Origin: Pseudopedobacter sp.
GTDB taxonomy: Bacteria > Bacteroidota > Bacteroidia > Sphingobacteriales > Sphingobacteriaceae
NCBI GenBank assembly: GCA_014378285.1
Contig: JACMNZ010000092.1
Span: forward strand, 1 to 13,858
DNA: 13,858 nucleotides
Direction of reading: 5' to 3'
In this document: positions 7,035 through 13,858 of the stretch, one piece after another
Numbering within the stretch: the first letter of the stretch is position 1
Layout of the letters: each line of letters begins with the position of its first letter
Translations under genes and position numbers: made by a program
Notes under the pieces: generated by a model
Seen by the model: the letters and a program-made list of their open reading frames with translations, nothing else
What the model was told of the DNA's origin: nothing
Databases searched by the model: none

Positions 7035-8315
7035 TTGGTATCAACATTTACAAAAACAAAATTTAAAATTAGTTTTGCCTATTCCATAATATTTTTTCTA
7101 TTCTTTATTGGTATTAATCCTATAAATGCACAAGAAAATTTAAGTGCTGACGAAATGCTAATAAAAGCCAGAAAATTAGCTTTTGATGATAAAAATTATC
7201 TTGCGGCAATTGCATTAACTAAGAAGGCTTTGCTTAAAAGTCCAGATTATACCGATGTAGAAATATTTTTAGGAAGATTATATACTTTTAGTGGCAAAGC
7301 GGATAGCGCAAGAGTTACATTTATTGAAGCTATGCGTAAAAACCCAAGTTATGAGGATACTTATTTAGCTTATGGAAATTTAGAAAATTGGAATAATCAA
7401 TCCATAAAAGCTTTAGAAATAGTTGATAAAGGTCTTGATTACCATTCAAAGTCAGAATCATTATTGATCTTAAAAGCTAAAATTTTAAAAAGTTTAAATA
7501 GATATCCTGAGGCTAACTTAGTATTGGTGCAAACACTTAAATTTTACCCAAAATCTACCGAGGCAAGATCTTTAAGTCAAAGCGTAGCATACTCTTCAGC
7601 TAAAAACACTATTAACGTAGGTTATAACCAAACAAATTTTGATAAGCAATTTGATGATCCTTGGCATCTAGGCAGCATTAGTTATGGCAGACAAACCAAG
7701 CTAGGGTCAATAATTGCAAGATATAATTATGCTAATAGGTTTAAAAAAAATGGTTCTCAGTTTGAGGTAGATTTATACCCTAAAATTTCTCAAATCTTTT
7801 ATGCTTACCTAAGTGGAGGTTATTCTAATACAATTGGCGTTTTTCCTGAATATAGAACGGGATTTTCTTTGTATGGCAAACTGCCAAAATCCTTTGAGGC
7901 TGAAATTGGTTTTAGAACTTTAAGTTTTGATGAAACTACCGTAATTTACACCGCCTCGGTAGGAAAATATTACAAGAATTATTGGTTTAATTTAAGAACT
8001 TATTTAACGCCTTCTAGTAATTCAATATCGCAATCGTTTTCATTACATGTGAGGTATTATACAGGTGGCCAAGATGATTATTTAAGTTTTGGAATTGGAA
8101 CAGGTATATCACCTGATAATCAAAGAAATAATATTCAGTTTGATTTACGTAATCCTTATAAACTAAAATCAAATAATGTTTCTTTTGGGTATAATAAATC
8201 AATAAAGCAAACTAATTTAATTTCGTTAAATTTCTCTTATGAGAATCAAGAATATCTGCCTCAAACTAGAGGAAATCAATTTGCTATAGGTTTAGGATTG
8301 AGTAAAATATTTTAA
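7035..8315 (+). CDS. yaiO: YaiO-family outer-membrane beta-barrel protein with N-terminal TPR-like repeats
   Basis: The 426-residue protein starts at a TTG. No in-frame ATG exists between the upstream stop (7002-7004) and Met42, and only the TTG start keeps the signal peptide (SIIFFLFFIGINPINAQ, cleaved near residue 32). Residues about 36-180 form TPR-like helical pairs (for example YLAAIALTKKALLKSPDY and ALEIVDKGLDYHSKSESLLI). From about 190 to the end is the YaiO barrel, recognisable by TINVGYNQTNF, GSISYGRQ, FPEYRTGFSLYGKLP and YTASVGKYYKNYW; it ends in Phe, as outer-membrane barrels do. A TPR domain plus barrel is also the plan of the polysaccharide exporters PgaA and BcsC. In E. coli, yaiO lies near the glycosyltransferase gene yaiP. 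Here it converges on an operon with a family-2 glycosyltransferase, suggesting an export role by inference. Confidence 0.88.
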   Translation: MVSTFTKTKFKISFAYSIIFFLFFIGINPINAQENLSADEMLIKARKLAFDDKNYLAAIALTKKALLKSPDYTDVEIFLGRLYTFSGKADSARVTFIEAMRKNPSYEDTYLAYGNLENWNNQSIKALEIVDKGLDYHSKSESLLILKAKILKSLNRYPEANLVLVQTLKFYPKSTEARSLSQSVAYSSAKNTINVGYNQTNFDKQFDDPWHLGSISYGRQTKLGSIIARYNYANRFKKNGSQFEVDLYPKISQIFYAYLSGGYSNTIGVFPEYRTGFSLYGKLPKSFEAEIGFRTLSFDETTVIYTASVGKYYKNYWFNLRTYLTPSSNSISQSFSLHVRYYTGGQDDYLSFGIGTGISPDNQRNNIQFDLRNPYKLKSNNVSFGYNKSIKQTNLISLNFSYENQEYLPQTRGNQFAIGLGLSKIF

Positions 8316-8328
8316 GAATAAATTATTT

Positions 8329-8352
8329 TAATTCAATTTTTTTACTGAATTA
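8329..8352 (+). terminator. AT-rich stem-loop after yaiO
   Basis: Arms taattca (8329-8335) and tgaatta (8346-8352) are perfectly complementary around a 10-nt T-rich loop, starting 14 nt after the yaiO stop. The stem is weak and lacks a 3' T-tract. Confidence 0.3.
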
Positions 8353-8380
8353 CATTTGCATTAACGATTGAAGTGGTATC

Positions 8381-8405
8381 CTTTATCCCCTTTTTAGGGA
8401 TAAAG
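8381..8405. terminator. Strong stem-loop between the convergent yaiO and operon ends
   Basis: Perfect 9-bp arms ctttatccc (8381-8389) and gggataaag (8397-8405) around a 7-nt loop. It lies between two converging transcription units and can fold on either strand, so it is the best candidate for a shared bidirectional terminator, although neither side has a long T-tract. Confidence 0.5.
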
Positions 8406-8413
8406 ATTTAACG

Positions 8414-8431
8414 AAAAGCGTGTTAAAACGC
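8414..8431 (-). terminator. Small terminator-like hairpin after the four-gene operon
   Basis: On the minus strand GCGT (8431-8428) and ACGC (8421-8418) pair around a 6-nt loop and are followed by TTTT. It lies about 45 nt after the stop of the phosphotransferase gene. The 4-bp stem is short. Confidence 0.3.
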
Positions 8432-8476
8432 CATAATTATCATTTGTATTTATTTTCAATAAACTTCTATTTAGAA

Positions 8477-10495
8477 CTATTTTAAAGGCAGTGTATATTT
8501 ATTTAAAATAGAATCAGGCAGTAGGGCTTTTCCATTTATTAATTGAGTATTCCTGATTTTATACTGATTAAATTCAGCAATTAATCTTTGTTTTTCAGAC
8601 AAATTATTTTCTATTTTTTCTTCATTCATATCCGCATTTATTTGATACAAATTACCTTCATTTAAATGATATTTACCACTAACAAAATCTATTAAATCGG
8701 TTTTATTTTGCATTAATGGAAAACGATGATTGTTTGTAAAATTCTTATCAACACTTAAACCTTCGCCAACCCAAGCGCTTAATTTCGGCAACTTTATTTG
8801 ATGGCTGTTTTGCAAATAAGCCAATAAACTCGGTGTTATATCGTCATGTGTTGAAATGGATTTAAACCTTTCATTTGTTTTTAAAAGAGGAGAAAAAATA
8901 ATTAACGGTACGTGATATCGATCTATTTTGGTATTCATTGGTATTTCCGGCATTCTATGATCGCCAGTTAAAATAAAAATGGTGTTTTTATAATCAGCTC
9001 TACTTTTGTAAACGTTAAAGAAATTTCTCAAGGCTTCGTCTGTATATAAAATGCTTGAATATTGATCAATATAATTTTTATATAAACGTTTTTTTGCATT
9101 ATCAAAACCTAACTTATTTAAGCGTTGCTCAAACATTGCTTGATATTTTTTTTCTTGATTTATTTTAAATGGATTGTGTGTTGAAACTGTTAAAATGATG
9201 CTGAGTTTAGGTTGAAGACTTACATCTTGGCTGGCTAAGTAGTACCTAAAAAGTTCTCCATCCTCATAACCCCAAGAGAAATTATTTTGTGAAGGAATTT
9301 TTTTGTAATTGGCTGGAAAAGTTTTTTTGTCCATCAATTGATTGATGTTATTTAATTCTAAATAATCGGCCATATTATCAAAACTGGCATCTCCACCGTA
9401 ATAAAAGGAACTTTTATAACCGTTATATTGCAATAAATTTATTAATGAAAGATGTTTAGGCATTTTATTGCCCATTTCTAAAAAGCCGTTTTTAGCAAAA
9501 GGTAAAGATCCTAAAACAGCCGGTAAAACGGCAAATGTTCTACCACCTTGGCTCAAGAAATTTTCCCAGTATAAACTTTTAGTTGCCAATGAATCTAAAA
9601 ATGGCGTAAAGCTGCCTAAATATGCGCCCTTATTTGAGAAAGCTCTGCCTAAACCTTCCACCAAAATTATAACAATATTAGGCTTTATGGTATCCTTGTT
9701 AAAGTAAGATGAAAGAACATCTTTGGTATTTTCTTGATGAAGAAAAGGATAATTTTTTTCATCTGTGTATGCAAAACGAGGGATTACAGGTTTGTCATAA
9801 TCTATGATTACTTCCTTAGTATATGGGAAAAAATGGTTAAAAGATGCTTTATAGAAATATTCTGATTTATTAAAAGCTAGGTTATTGGCAAAATCAGAAT
9901 CAACTTGTAGCTCTTTACTAATGCTAAATAAGTTAGAAAAAATTAAAGCAAATGATATTAATGGAATAATGATAGCCGTATACCTGGTAAAGGTGATTTT
10001 TTTAATGCCGAAGAAGAAGATAAAAACTAAAAGGGCAAGAACTATAACCAAAATTAATATCGTTGTTATGTTTATTCCTCCAGATGCGTTTAATGTTTCT
10101 TGAATATCTTGTAGCGAATAGCCGTAAATATCTGCCCCTAATGGAATTAAAGCGGTATTGAAATAATTTGCCAGCAACAAATGAATGATAAAAAATAGGA
10201 TAATAAATATTTTAAACAAAACCTTAGCAGGTTTTTGCATGAGCATTAACAACGGTGTAAAAATTAAATAAATAACCCAAATATATTTTAACCAATACAA
10301 TAAATCATGAGTAATACTAATGATGAGTAACTGAAAGAAATTATTAGGTATACCTTTCGTTTGCCAAGTGATAATAAGCTCTATTAAACTGAAGAAAAAT
10401 ATCATCAATAAGCATATAATTAAATGGCTTGAGATGAATTTAATTGCGCCGCCTAGATTAATGAAGAAATAATTTTTATTAGATTTCTTTTCCAT
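8477..10495 (-). CDS. LTA synthase/sulfatase-fold membrane phosphotransferase
   Basis: This 672-residue protein has five likely membrane helices (about 21-44, 55-81, 92-112, 144-163, 171-191) followed by an extracytoplasmic alkaline-phosphatase-superfamily domain. Visible metal and catalytic residues match LtaS-type enzymes: Glu280 (NIVIILVEGLGR), the nucleophile Thr320 (SQGGRTFAVLPAVLGSLP), His440 (STHNPF) and Asp512-His513 (LTGDHRMPEIP). The DRYHVPLIIFSP and HDDITPSLLAYL segments are also family hallmarks. Family members move phosphoglycerol or phosphoethanolamine from a phospholipid onto a glycan or lipid (LtaS, OpgB, BcsG). Gram-negative Bacteroidota make no lipoteichoic acid, so the acceptor here is probably the polymer or glycolipid made by the adjacent glycosyltransferase; that is inference. 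Its ATG is 1 nt after the glycosyltransferase stop. It is the last gene of the operon. Confidence 0.87.
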   Translation of the reverse strand: MEKKSNKNYFFINLGGAIKFISSHLIICLLMIFFFSLIELIITWQTKGIPNNFFQLLIISITHDLLYWLKYIWVIYLIFTPLLMLMQKPAKVLFKIFIILFFIIHLLLANYFNTALIPLGADIYGYSLQDIQETLNASGGINITTILILVIVLALLVFIFFFGIKKITFTRYTAIIIPLISFALIFSNLFSISKELQVDSDFANNLAFNKSEYFYKASFNHFFPYTKEVIIDYDKPVIPRFAYTDEKNYPFLHQENTKDVLSSYFNKDTIKPNIVIILVEGLGRAFSNKGAYLGSFTPFLDSLATKSLYWENFLSQGGRTFAVLPAVLGSLPFAKNGFLEMGNKMPKHLSLINLLQYNGYKSSFYYGGDASFDNMADYLELNNINQLMDKKTFPANYKKIPSQNNFSWGYEDGELFRYYLASQDVSLQPKLSIILTVSTHNPFKINQEKKYQAMFEQRLNKLGFDNAKKRLYKNYIDQYSSILYTDEALRNFFNVYKSRADYKNTIFILTGDHRMPEIPMNTKIDRYHVPLIIFSPLLKTNERFKSISTHDDITPSLLAYLQNSHQIKLPKLSAWVGEGLSVDKNFTNNHRFPLMQNKTDLIDFVSGKYHLNEGNLYQINADMNEEKIENNLSEKQRLIAEFNQYKIRNTQLINGKALLPDSILNKYTLPLK

Positions 10496-10496
10496 A

Positions 10497-11924
10497 CTAG
10501 GTTTTTTTAGGTTGGGATAAACCTGCTCTTGTCATTTCTCCCCAGCTACTTTTCTTTTGTAAATAATCAATATTTCCTTTTACAGCGGCCCAAACCACAA
10601 AAGGATGGAAAAAGAGAGGTTCTAAAAAAGCGGTTATCATCAAATTTAAAATATCTTTCCCTTTGCGATATTGGTTATAAGTTAGCACTTCCATTAAAAT
10701 GGCGAAGATTGAATAAAGTACACCAAAAGTATAAACACAAGCCAACAAGGCTAAAAAGTAGGGCCAATTTATCGAACCAAAAAGAGCTAAAAAAATAAAT
10801 ATGATCATGCCTGTAAATTCTACTAAAGGCGCTAAGAACTCAAAGAAAAACCAATAAGGATAACTTAATACACCTAAAACTCCGTAGCCGGTATTTAAAA
10901 ACATGACTTTATGGAATTTAAGTGTTTCAATGGTTCCTCTAGTCCAACGGTTACGTTGTCTGCCTAATATTTTATAAGATGCTGGTGCCTCGGTCCAGCA
11001 TAACGGATCAGGGATAAAAGCAACTTTATAAGGTAAATCATGCTCTTCCATGTAGCGTCGCATTCTTACTACCAGCTCCATGTCTTCACCTACAGTTTTA
11101 TGGTTATAACCCCCACATTTAATTACAATTTCTCTATCAAAGGCGCCAAAAGCACCAGAAATTAGCATTAAACCATTCAATCGGCTCCATGCCATTCTTC
11201 CTAATAAAAAGGCTCTAATATATTCTAAGGTTTGTACTCTTGGTAAAAAATCATAAGGCAAACCTACCTTTATCAATCTGCCTTTGGCGATCTCGCAACC
11301 ATTGGCAATCCTTACCACACCGCCAGTAGCAATAACTCGTTCTCTAGTGTTTTCTAAAAAAGGTTTAATTAATTTAAGGAGCGCATCTTGTTCAATAATA
11401 CAATCTACATCTATACATACTACATATTGATTTTTTGATACGTTTATACCCACATTTAAGGCATCGGCTTTGCCTCCGTTTTCTTTATCAACTACAATTA
11501 ACTTTCTATAAATTTCGTTTTTGCTCTTATAAATTCCTCTTATTTTTTTAGTGTCAATTTTTTGGTCAACAAAATAATCTAATTTCTCTAAATCATAAGC
11601 TATTATTAGTTTATCAATTGAATCGTCTTTACTACCATCATTAATAATAATTACTTCTAAGTTATTGTAATGGATAGAAAGTAAAGAGCGCACATTTTCA
11701 ATAATATTAGCTCCTTCATTATAAGCGGGTGCTAAAATGCTAATTCCAGGCGTATCATTAGAACTAGCTAACATTCTGTAATTGGTAAAGCTATTTTTAC
11801 GTAGATATTTATTGATTTCGCCAATTGAATAAATGCCAATACAAATGTAGCCCGTTAATAAAAACAGAGAGTAACATAGCAAACCGTAAGTTATAAGGTC
11901 ATAAATTAGCTCTAGCCAAATCAT
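10497..11924 (-). CDS. Processive family-2 glycosyltransferase (PgaC/BcsA-like membrane polymerase)
   Basis: The 475-residue protein has one N-terminal helix (about 9-33), a cytoplasmic GT-A domain and three or four C-terminal helices (about 345-450). All motifs of processive GT2 synthases are present: ISILAPAYNE, INDGSKDD (Asp96), ENGGKADALN, the DVD metal site (Asp172, Asp174), VGEDMELVVRMRR (Glu280-Asp281, with the catalytic-base Asp) and QRNRW (Gln323-Trp327), which marks polymerising enzymes such as cellulose, hyaluronan and PNAG synthases. There is no PilZ domain, so no direct c-di-GMP sensing is visible. The sugar donor cannot be read from the motifs. It starts at ATGA overlapping the HEAT gene stop by 4 nt, and ends 1 nt before the phosphotransferase gene; translational coupling is very likely. 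A YaiO-type barrel encoded just beyond is a candidate exporter. Confidence 0.92.
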   Translation of the reverse strand: MIWLELIYDLITYGLLCYSLFLLTGYICIGIYSIGEINKYLRKNSFTNYRMLASSNDTPGISILAPAYNEGANIIENVRSLLSIHYNNLEVIIINDGSKDDSIDKLIIAYDLEKLDYFVDQKIDTKKIRGIYKSKNEIYRKLIVVDKENGGKADALNVGINVSKNQYVVCIDVDCIIEQDALLKLIKPFLENTRERVIATGGVVRIANGCEIAKGRLIKVGLPYDFLPRVQTLEYIRAFLLGRMAWSRLNGLMLISGAFGAFDREIVIKCGGYNHKTVGEDMELVVRMRRYMEEHDLPYKVAFIPDPLCWTEAPASYKILGRQRNRWTRGTIETLKFHKVMFLNTGYGVLGVLSYPYWFFFEFLAPLVEFTGMIIFIFLALFGSINWPYFLALLACVYTFGVLYSIFAILMEVLTYNQYRKGKDILNLMITAFLEPLFFHPFVVWAAVKGNIDYLQKKSSWGEMTRAGLSQPKKT

Positions 11925-13018
11925 TTAATATTTGATTGAAGATGTTTAATAATTTTAACTAATGGCTCTTTATCTGCATCAGAGTGAACTAAAACATGCT
12001 TAAAGCCATTGGGTTTAATATGGTAAAGTGTGGTTGCTGCAGCAAATTTAATATCGGTTAAGTTATCATCTAAACAAGAAACGATAAAAGGAATTTCATC
12101 CTCCATAGCTAATTGTTTTAAAGCAATTAATATTTCAAGTTTAATATTAATAGTTTCTTTTTTATAAATTTTGATTAAACTATTAGCTGTGGTTTCATCA
12201 GGAATTTCTTTAATAGAGATGATGGCATGAAGTCTAATGTCTTCGTTTTGATGTGAAAAAAGTTGGGTGAGTTGTTGATGAAACTGAAACAAGTGGTAGT
12301 TACGCACTAATTTTAACGCAAATAAAACTACAGAATCATTAGTGGAATTTAACCAATTACCTATACCTGTAAAATCATCAGGTGGTAGCTGCGCCAATTC
12401 TTCTAATAATTTAAGTTGATGCCATTCAGAAATAGGGTAGGAAGCCGTATCTAAAAAACGCAAACCTTGAAAACCTTTAAATTTAAGAATAGTATTTTGC
12501 GCTTCAATACGGATTAAATTTTTTTTGTAATTTAAAAATGGTTCAATATCTATTAAATATTTTTTTAAATCCATTATACCTAACTCTTTAATTCCCTTGG
12601 CTATTTTATGCCATGATTTGCTTCTAATTTTTTTTAAAGCAAAAATTTCTAAGCCTAATTGCGTATAAAGGTGATTAAGATTATCGCCAGAACTACCCGT
12701 CACATTTTCTTTTGCAGATAAAAGCTGATTGGTAAAAATTGTTCTGAAATGTTTATTAGGAAGCAGTTCTTTTATTTTAGGGGAAATCTCAACTCCTGAT
12801 ATATTTGACGGGTCCAACTCATCAGGCTCAAAAAAAATAGCCATTGTGATTAAATCATCAGCCAATTCTTTCCAATCGTAATAGTTAAGTTCTCTTTTAT
12901 TTAAAATAAATAGAGAAATAGCTATAAAACTGATTAGTAAAATAATGAAACCGCAGAATAATATCGTAAGCCCAACTAAAAATTGAGCACCACTTAAATT
13001 AAAATAATTTACTAACAA
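11921..13018 (-). CDS. Membrane-anchored HEAT-repeat protein
   Basis: One N-terminal membrane helix (about 11-39) is followed at once by NKRELNYYDWK; the positive residues place the remaining 320 residues in the cytoplasm. The rest is almost entirely helical, with HEAT-type repeats clearest near residues 245-340 (RLHAIISIKEIPDETTANSLIKI, then KLEILIALKQLAMEDEIPFI, then DIKFAAATTLYHI). HEAT solenoids bind other proteins and have no catalytic residues. The likely partners are the receiver protein encoded upstream and the cytoplasmic domain of the glycosyltransferase encoded downstream. The start is a TTG: the upstream in-frame stop (13039-13037) leaves no ATG, and the next in-frame ATG (residue 59) would delete the membrane anchor. 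A purine-rich AAGGA lies about 11 nt before the TTG. The stop overlaps the glycosyltransferase ATG. The function is unknown beyond scaffold or regulator by inference. Confidence 0.8.
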   Translation of the reverse strand: MLVNYFNLSGAQFLVGLTILFCGFIILLISFIAISLFILNKRELNYYDWKELADDLITMAIFFEPDELDPSNISGVEISPKIKELLPNKHFRTIFTNQLLSAKENVTGSSGDNLNHLYTQLGLEIFALKKIRSKSWHKIAKGIKELGIMDLKKYLIDIEPFLNYKKNLIRIEAQNTILKFKGFQGLRFLDTASYPISEWHQLKLLEELAQLPPDDFTGIGNWLNSTNDSVVLFALKLVRNYHLFQFHQQLTQLFSHQNEDIRLHAIISIKEIPDETTANSLIKIYKKETINIKLEILIALKQLAMEDEIPFIVSCLDDNLTDIKFAAATTLYHIKPNGFKHVLVHSDADKEPLVKIIKHLQSNIK

Positions 13019-13060
13019 AAGTTTAGGTGTCCTTTTTTAACAGAGTAAATATAAATAAAA

Positions 13061-13429
13061 TTAATTAGACATTTTTAGTCTATTGATGCGCATAGATAGC
13101 TCATTTGGACTAAAAGGCTTGGTTATAAAATCTGCAGCCCCTAACCTAAAAGCTTCTAATATTACGTTTTCTTGTCCCATTCCTGATAAGATAATGGTTC
13201 TTATGGTGTTATTGAATCTTTGTTTTATAAAACCGATTAATTCTAAGCCTGACGAGTATGGCATCATAATATCAGAAATCACTAAATCTAAATCTAAATC
13301 TTGGGTATTGATCATTTCCATTGCTTCCTGTCCATCCCTAGAAAGAAAAACCTCATGTCCATCTCTTTTTAGCCTGAATTCTAAGGTTTTAAGCATCAAT
13401 TGGTCGTCATCTGCAATTAAGATTCTCAT
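13061..13429 (-). CDS. Stand-alone response-regulator receiver (REC) domain protein
   Basis: The 122 residues are a receiver domain and nothing else. The acidic pocket Asp8-Asp9 (IADDDQ), the phospho-acceptor Asp53 (VISDIMMP), the switch Ser82 (IILSGMG) and Lys104 (FITKPFSP) are all present, so it should be phosphorylatable. No DNA-binding or enzymatic output domain follows, which points to control by protein-protein contact, as in CheY-like proteins. It is the first gene of the operon, 42 nt upstream of the HEAT gene. No histidine kinase is in the window, so the kinase is encoded elsewhere, possibly beyond the right edge. No exact TAnnTTTG promoter box was found in the 190 nt upstream. Confidence 0.92.
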   Translation of the reverse strand: MRILIADDDQLMLKTLEFRLKRDGHEVFLSRDGQEAMEMINTQDLDLDLVISDIMMPYSSGLELIGFIKQRFNNTIRTIILSGMGQENVILEAFRLGAADFITKPFSPNELSMRINRLKMSN

Positions 13430-13527
13430 GTTTGTGTCTTTGAATACATTCTTATACGATATCTTATTAAATAAAGTTTAATTTTTTATTAAAAATAATG
13501 GATTAAATTATAGCTTAAAAATTCAAT

Positions 13528-13543
13528 TAGAATCAAAATTCTA
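13528..13543 (-). terminator. Stem-loop between the broken small ORF and the receiver gene
   Basis: Arms tagaat (13528-13533) and attcta (13538-13543) are perfect around a 4-nt loop. On the minus strand AATTGAATTTTT follows, giving a weak terminator pattern. It could end the transcript arriving from the right edge and separate it from the receiver operon. Confidence 0.3.
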
Positions 13544-13620
13544 CTAATAGATTAACCGAACTAACAAATAATGATTTAAACCCTTAGATTAAAAAGCAGA
13601 ATTTCAAAATCTAATTAAAT

Positions 13621-13809
13621 TTACTCGATAAAACCAATATCAAAGTATGGGGCTTGTTCCCGAGTTTTTGGAATGCTATCAAAAACTAAATTTTTATCCC
13701 TAAAAAATGCCTTATAATCAACACCTTTTACTTATGCTTTTGTGTTTAAAAAACTTAAAAGCAAAAGAAAACATAAAAATATAGCTAAAGAACATCTGAG
13801 ATTTAGCAT
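13621..13809 (-). pseudogene. Small secreted-protein ORF interrupted by an in-frame TAA after its signal peptide
   Basis: From the ATG at 13809, 25 codons encode a textbook signal peptide (MLNLRCSLAIFLCFLLLL, then SFLNTKA), followed by TAA (13734-13732). The same frame then continues for 36 further codons (VKGVDYKAFFRDKNLVFDSI, then PKTREQAPYFDIGFIE) to a second TAA at 13623-13621. Signal peptides here usually end Ala-Gln, and Gln CAA is one transition from TAA, so the simplest reading is a nonsense mutation of a 62-residue precursor. The part after the stop uses GC-containing codons unlike nearby noncoding DNA. A purine-rich AAAGGA precedes the ATG. The family is not recognised. A sequencing error or stop-codon readthrough would look the same. 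Confidence 0.5.
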
Positions 13810-13858
13810 TATTTTTCCTTTTGTAAACCAAGCATTTTTTTCGCAAACCTTTCACCTA
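13809..13858 (-). CDS. C-terminal end of an unidentified protein (cut by the right edge)
   Basis: One minus-strand frame is open from the window end and encodes GERFAKKMLGLQKEK before TAA at 13811-13809. The last A of that stop is the first A of the next ATG (TAATG), a common translational-coupling arrangement. That junction and the charged helical tail make it a likely gene end, but 15 residues are too few to name a family. Confidence 0.4.
   Translation of the reverse strand, partial: GERFAKKMLGLQKEK

Noticed and set aside
13447..13466. gatatc-centred palindrome upstream of the receiver gene
   Set aside because: Symmetry does not extend beyond the six central bases, so it is expected by chance in AT-rich DNA.
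13083..13481. 132-codon + strand ORF opposite the receiver gene
   Set aside because: It lies antisense to a clear REC domain with all catalytic residues; its protein has no family pattern and is a shadow frame.

Overview
The window comes from an AT-rich Bacteroidota genome, most likely a Pedobacter-like member of the Sphingobacteriaceae. The evidence is a TonB-dependent receptor with an N-terminal carboxypeptidase-regulatory-like domain, signal peptides ending in Ala-Gln, a TAnnTTTG-type promoter box, weak Shine-Dalgarno sites, and an intergenic repeat of a kind common in this group. The taxonomy is inferred from these features only. No tRNA, rRNA, CRISPR array or transposase gene was seen.

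Left part (1-3260). A KaiC-like RecA ATPase, cut by the left edge, is followed 6 nt later by a stand-alone CheB-type methylesterase domain. Both are on the + strand and look like a small signalling operon. Converging on them from the minus strand is a periplasmic gamma-glutamyltransferase (ggt). A 25-nt imperfect palindrome and a structured intergenic repeat lie upstream of ggt.

Middle (3246-7034). A large TonB-dependent receptor with no SusD partner is read on the minus strand from a recognisable Bacteroidota-type promoter. Upstream of it is an unusually long (about 0.9 kb) AT-rich divergent intergenic region with several stem-loops and a 17-bp palindrome, but no convincing gene.

Right part (7035-13429). 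This is the most interesting segment. A YaiO-family outer-membrane protein (signal peptide, TPR-like helices, beta-barrel) converges on a tight four-gene minus-strand operon. In transcription order the operon encodes a stand-alone response-regulator receiver, a membrane-anchored HEAT-repeat protein, a processive family-2 glycosyltransferase, and an LTA-synthase/sulfatase-fold membrane phosphotransferase. The last three genes overlap by 4 nt or are separated by 1 nt. Together they have the logic of a synthase-dependent exopolysaccharide machine: inner-membrane polymerase, phospho-substituent transferase, TPR plus barrel exporter, and a phosphorylation-driven controller. It lacks the deacetylase, PilZ and c-di-GMP components of the PNAG and cellulose systems. 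The polymer and the function are inference.

Right edge (13621-13858). The last codons of an unidentified minus-strand gene overlap (TAATG) the start of a small secreted-protein ORF. That ORF carries an in-frame TAA exactly where its signal peptide ends, so it is either a nonsense-inactivated gene or a sequence error.
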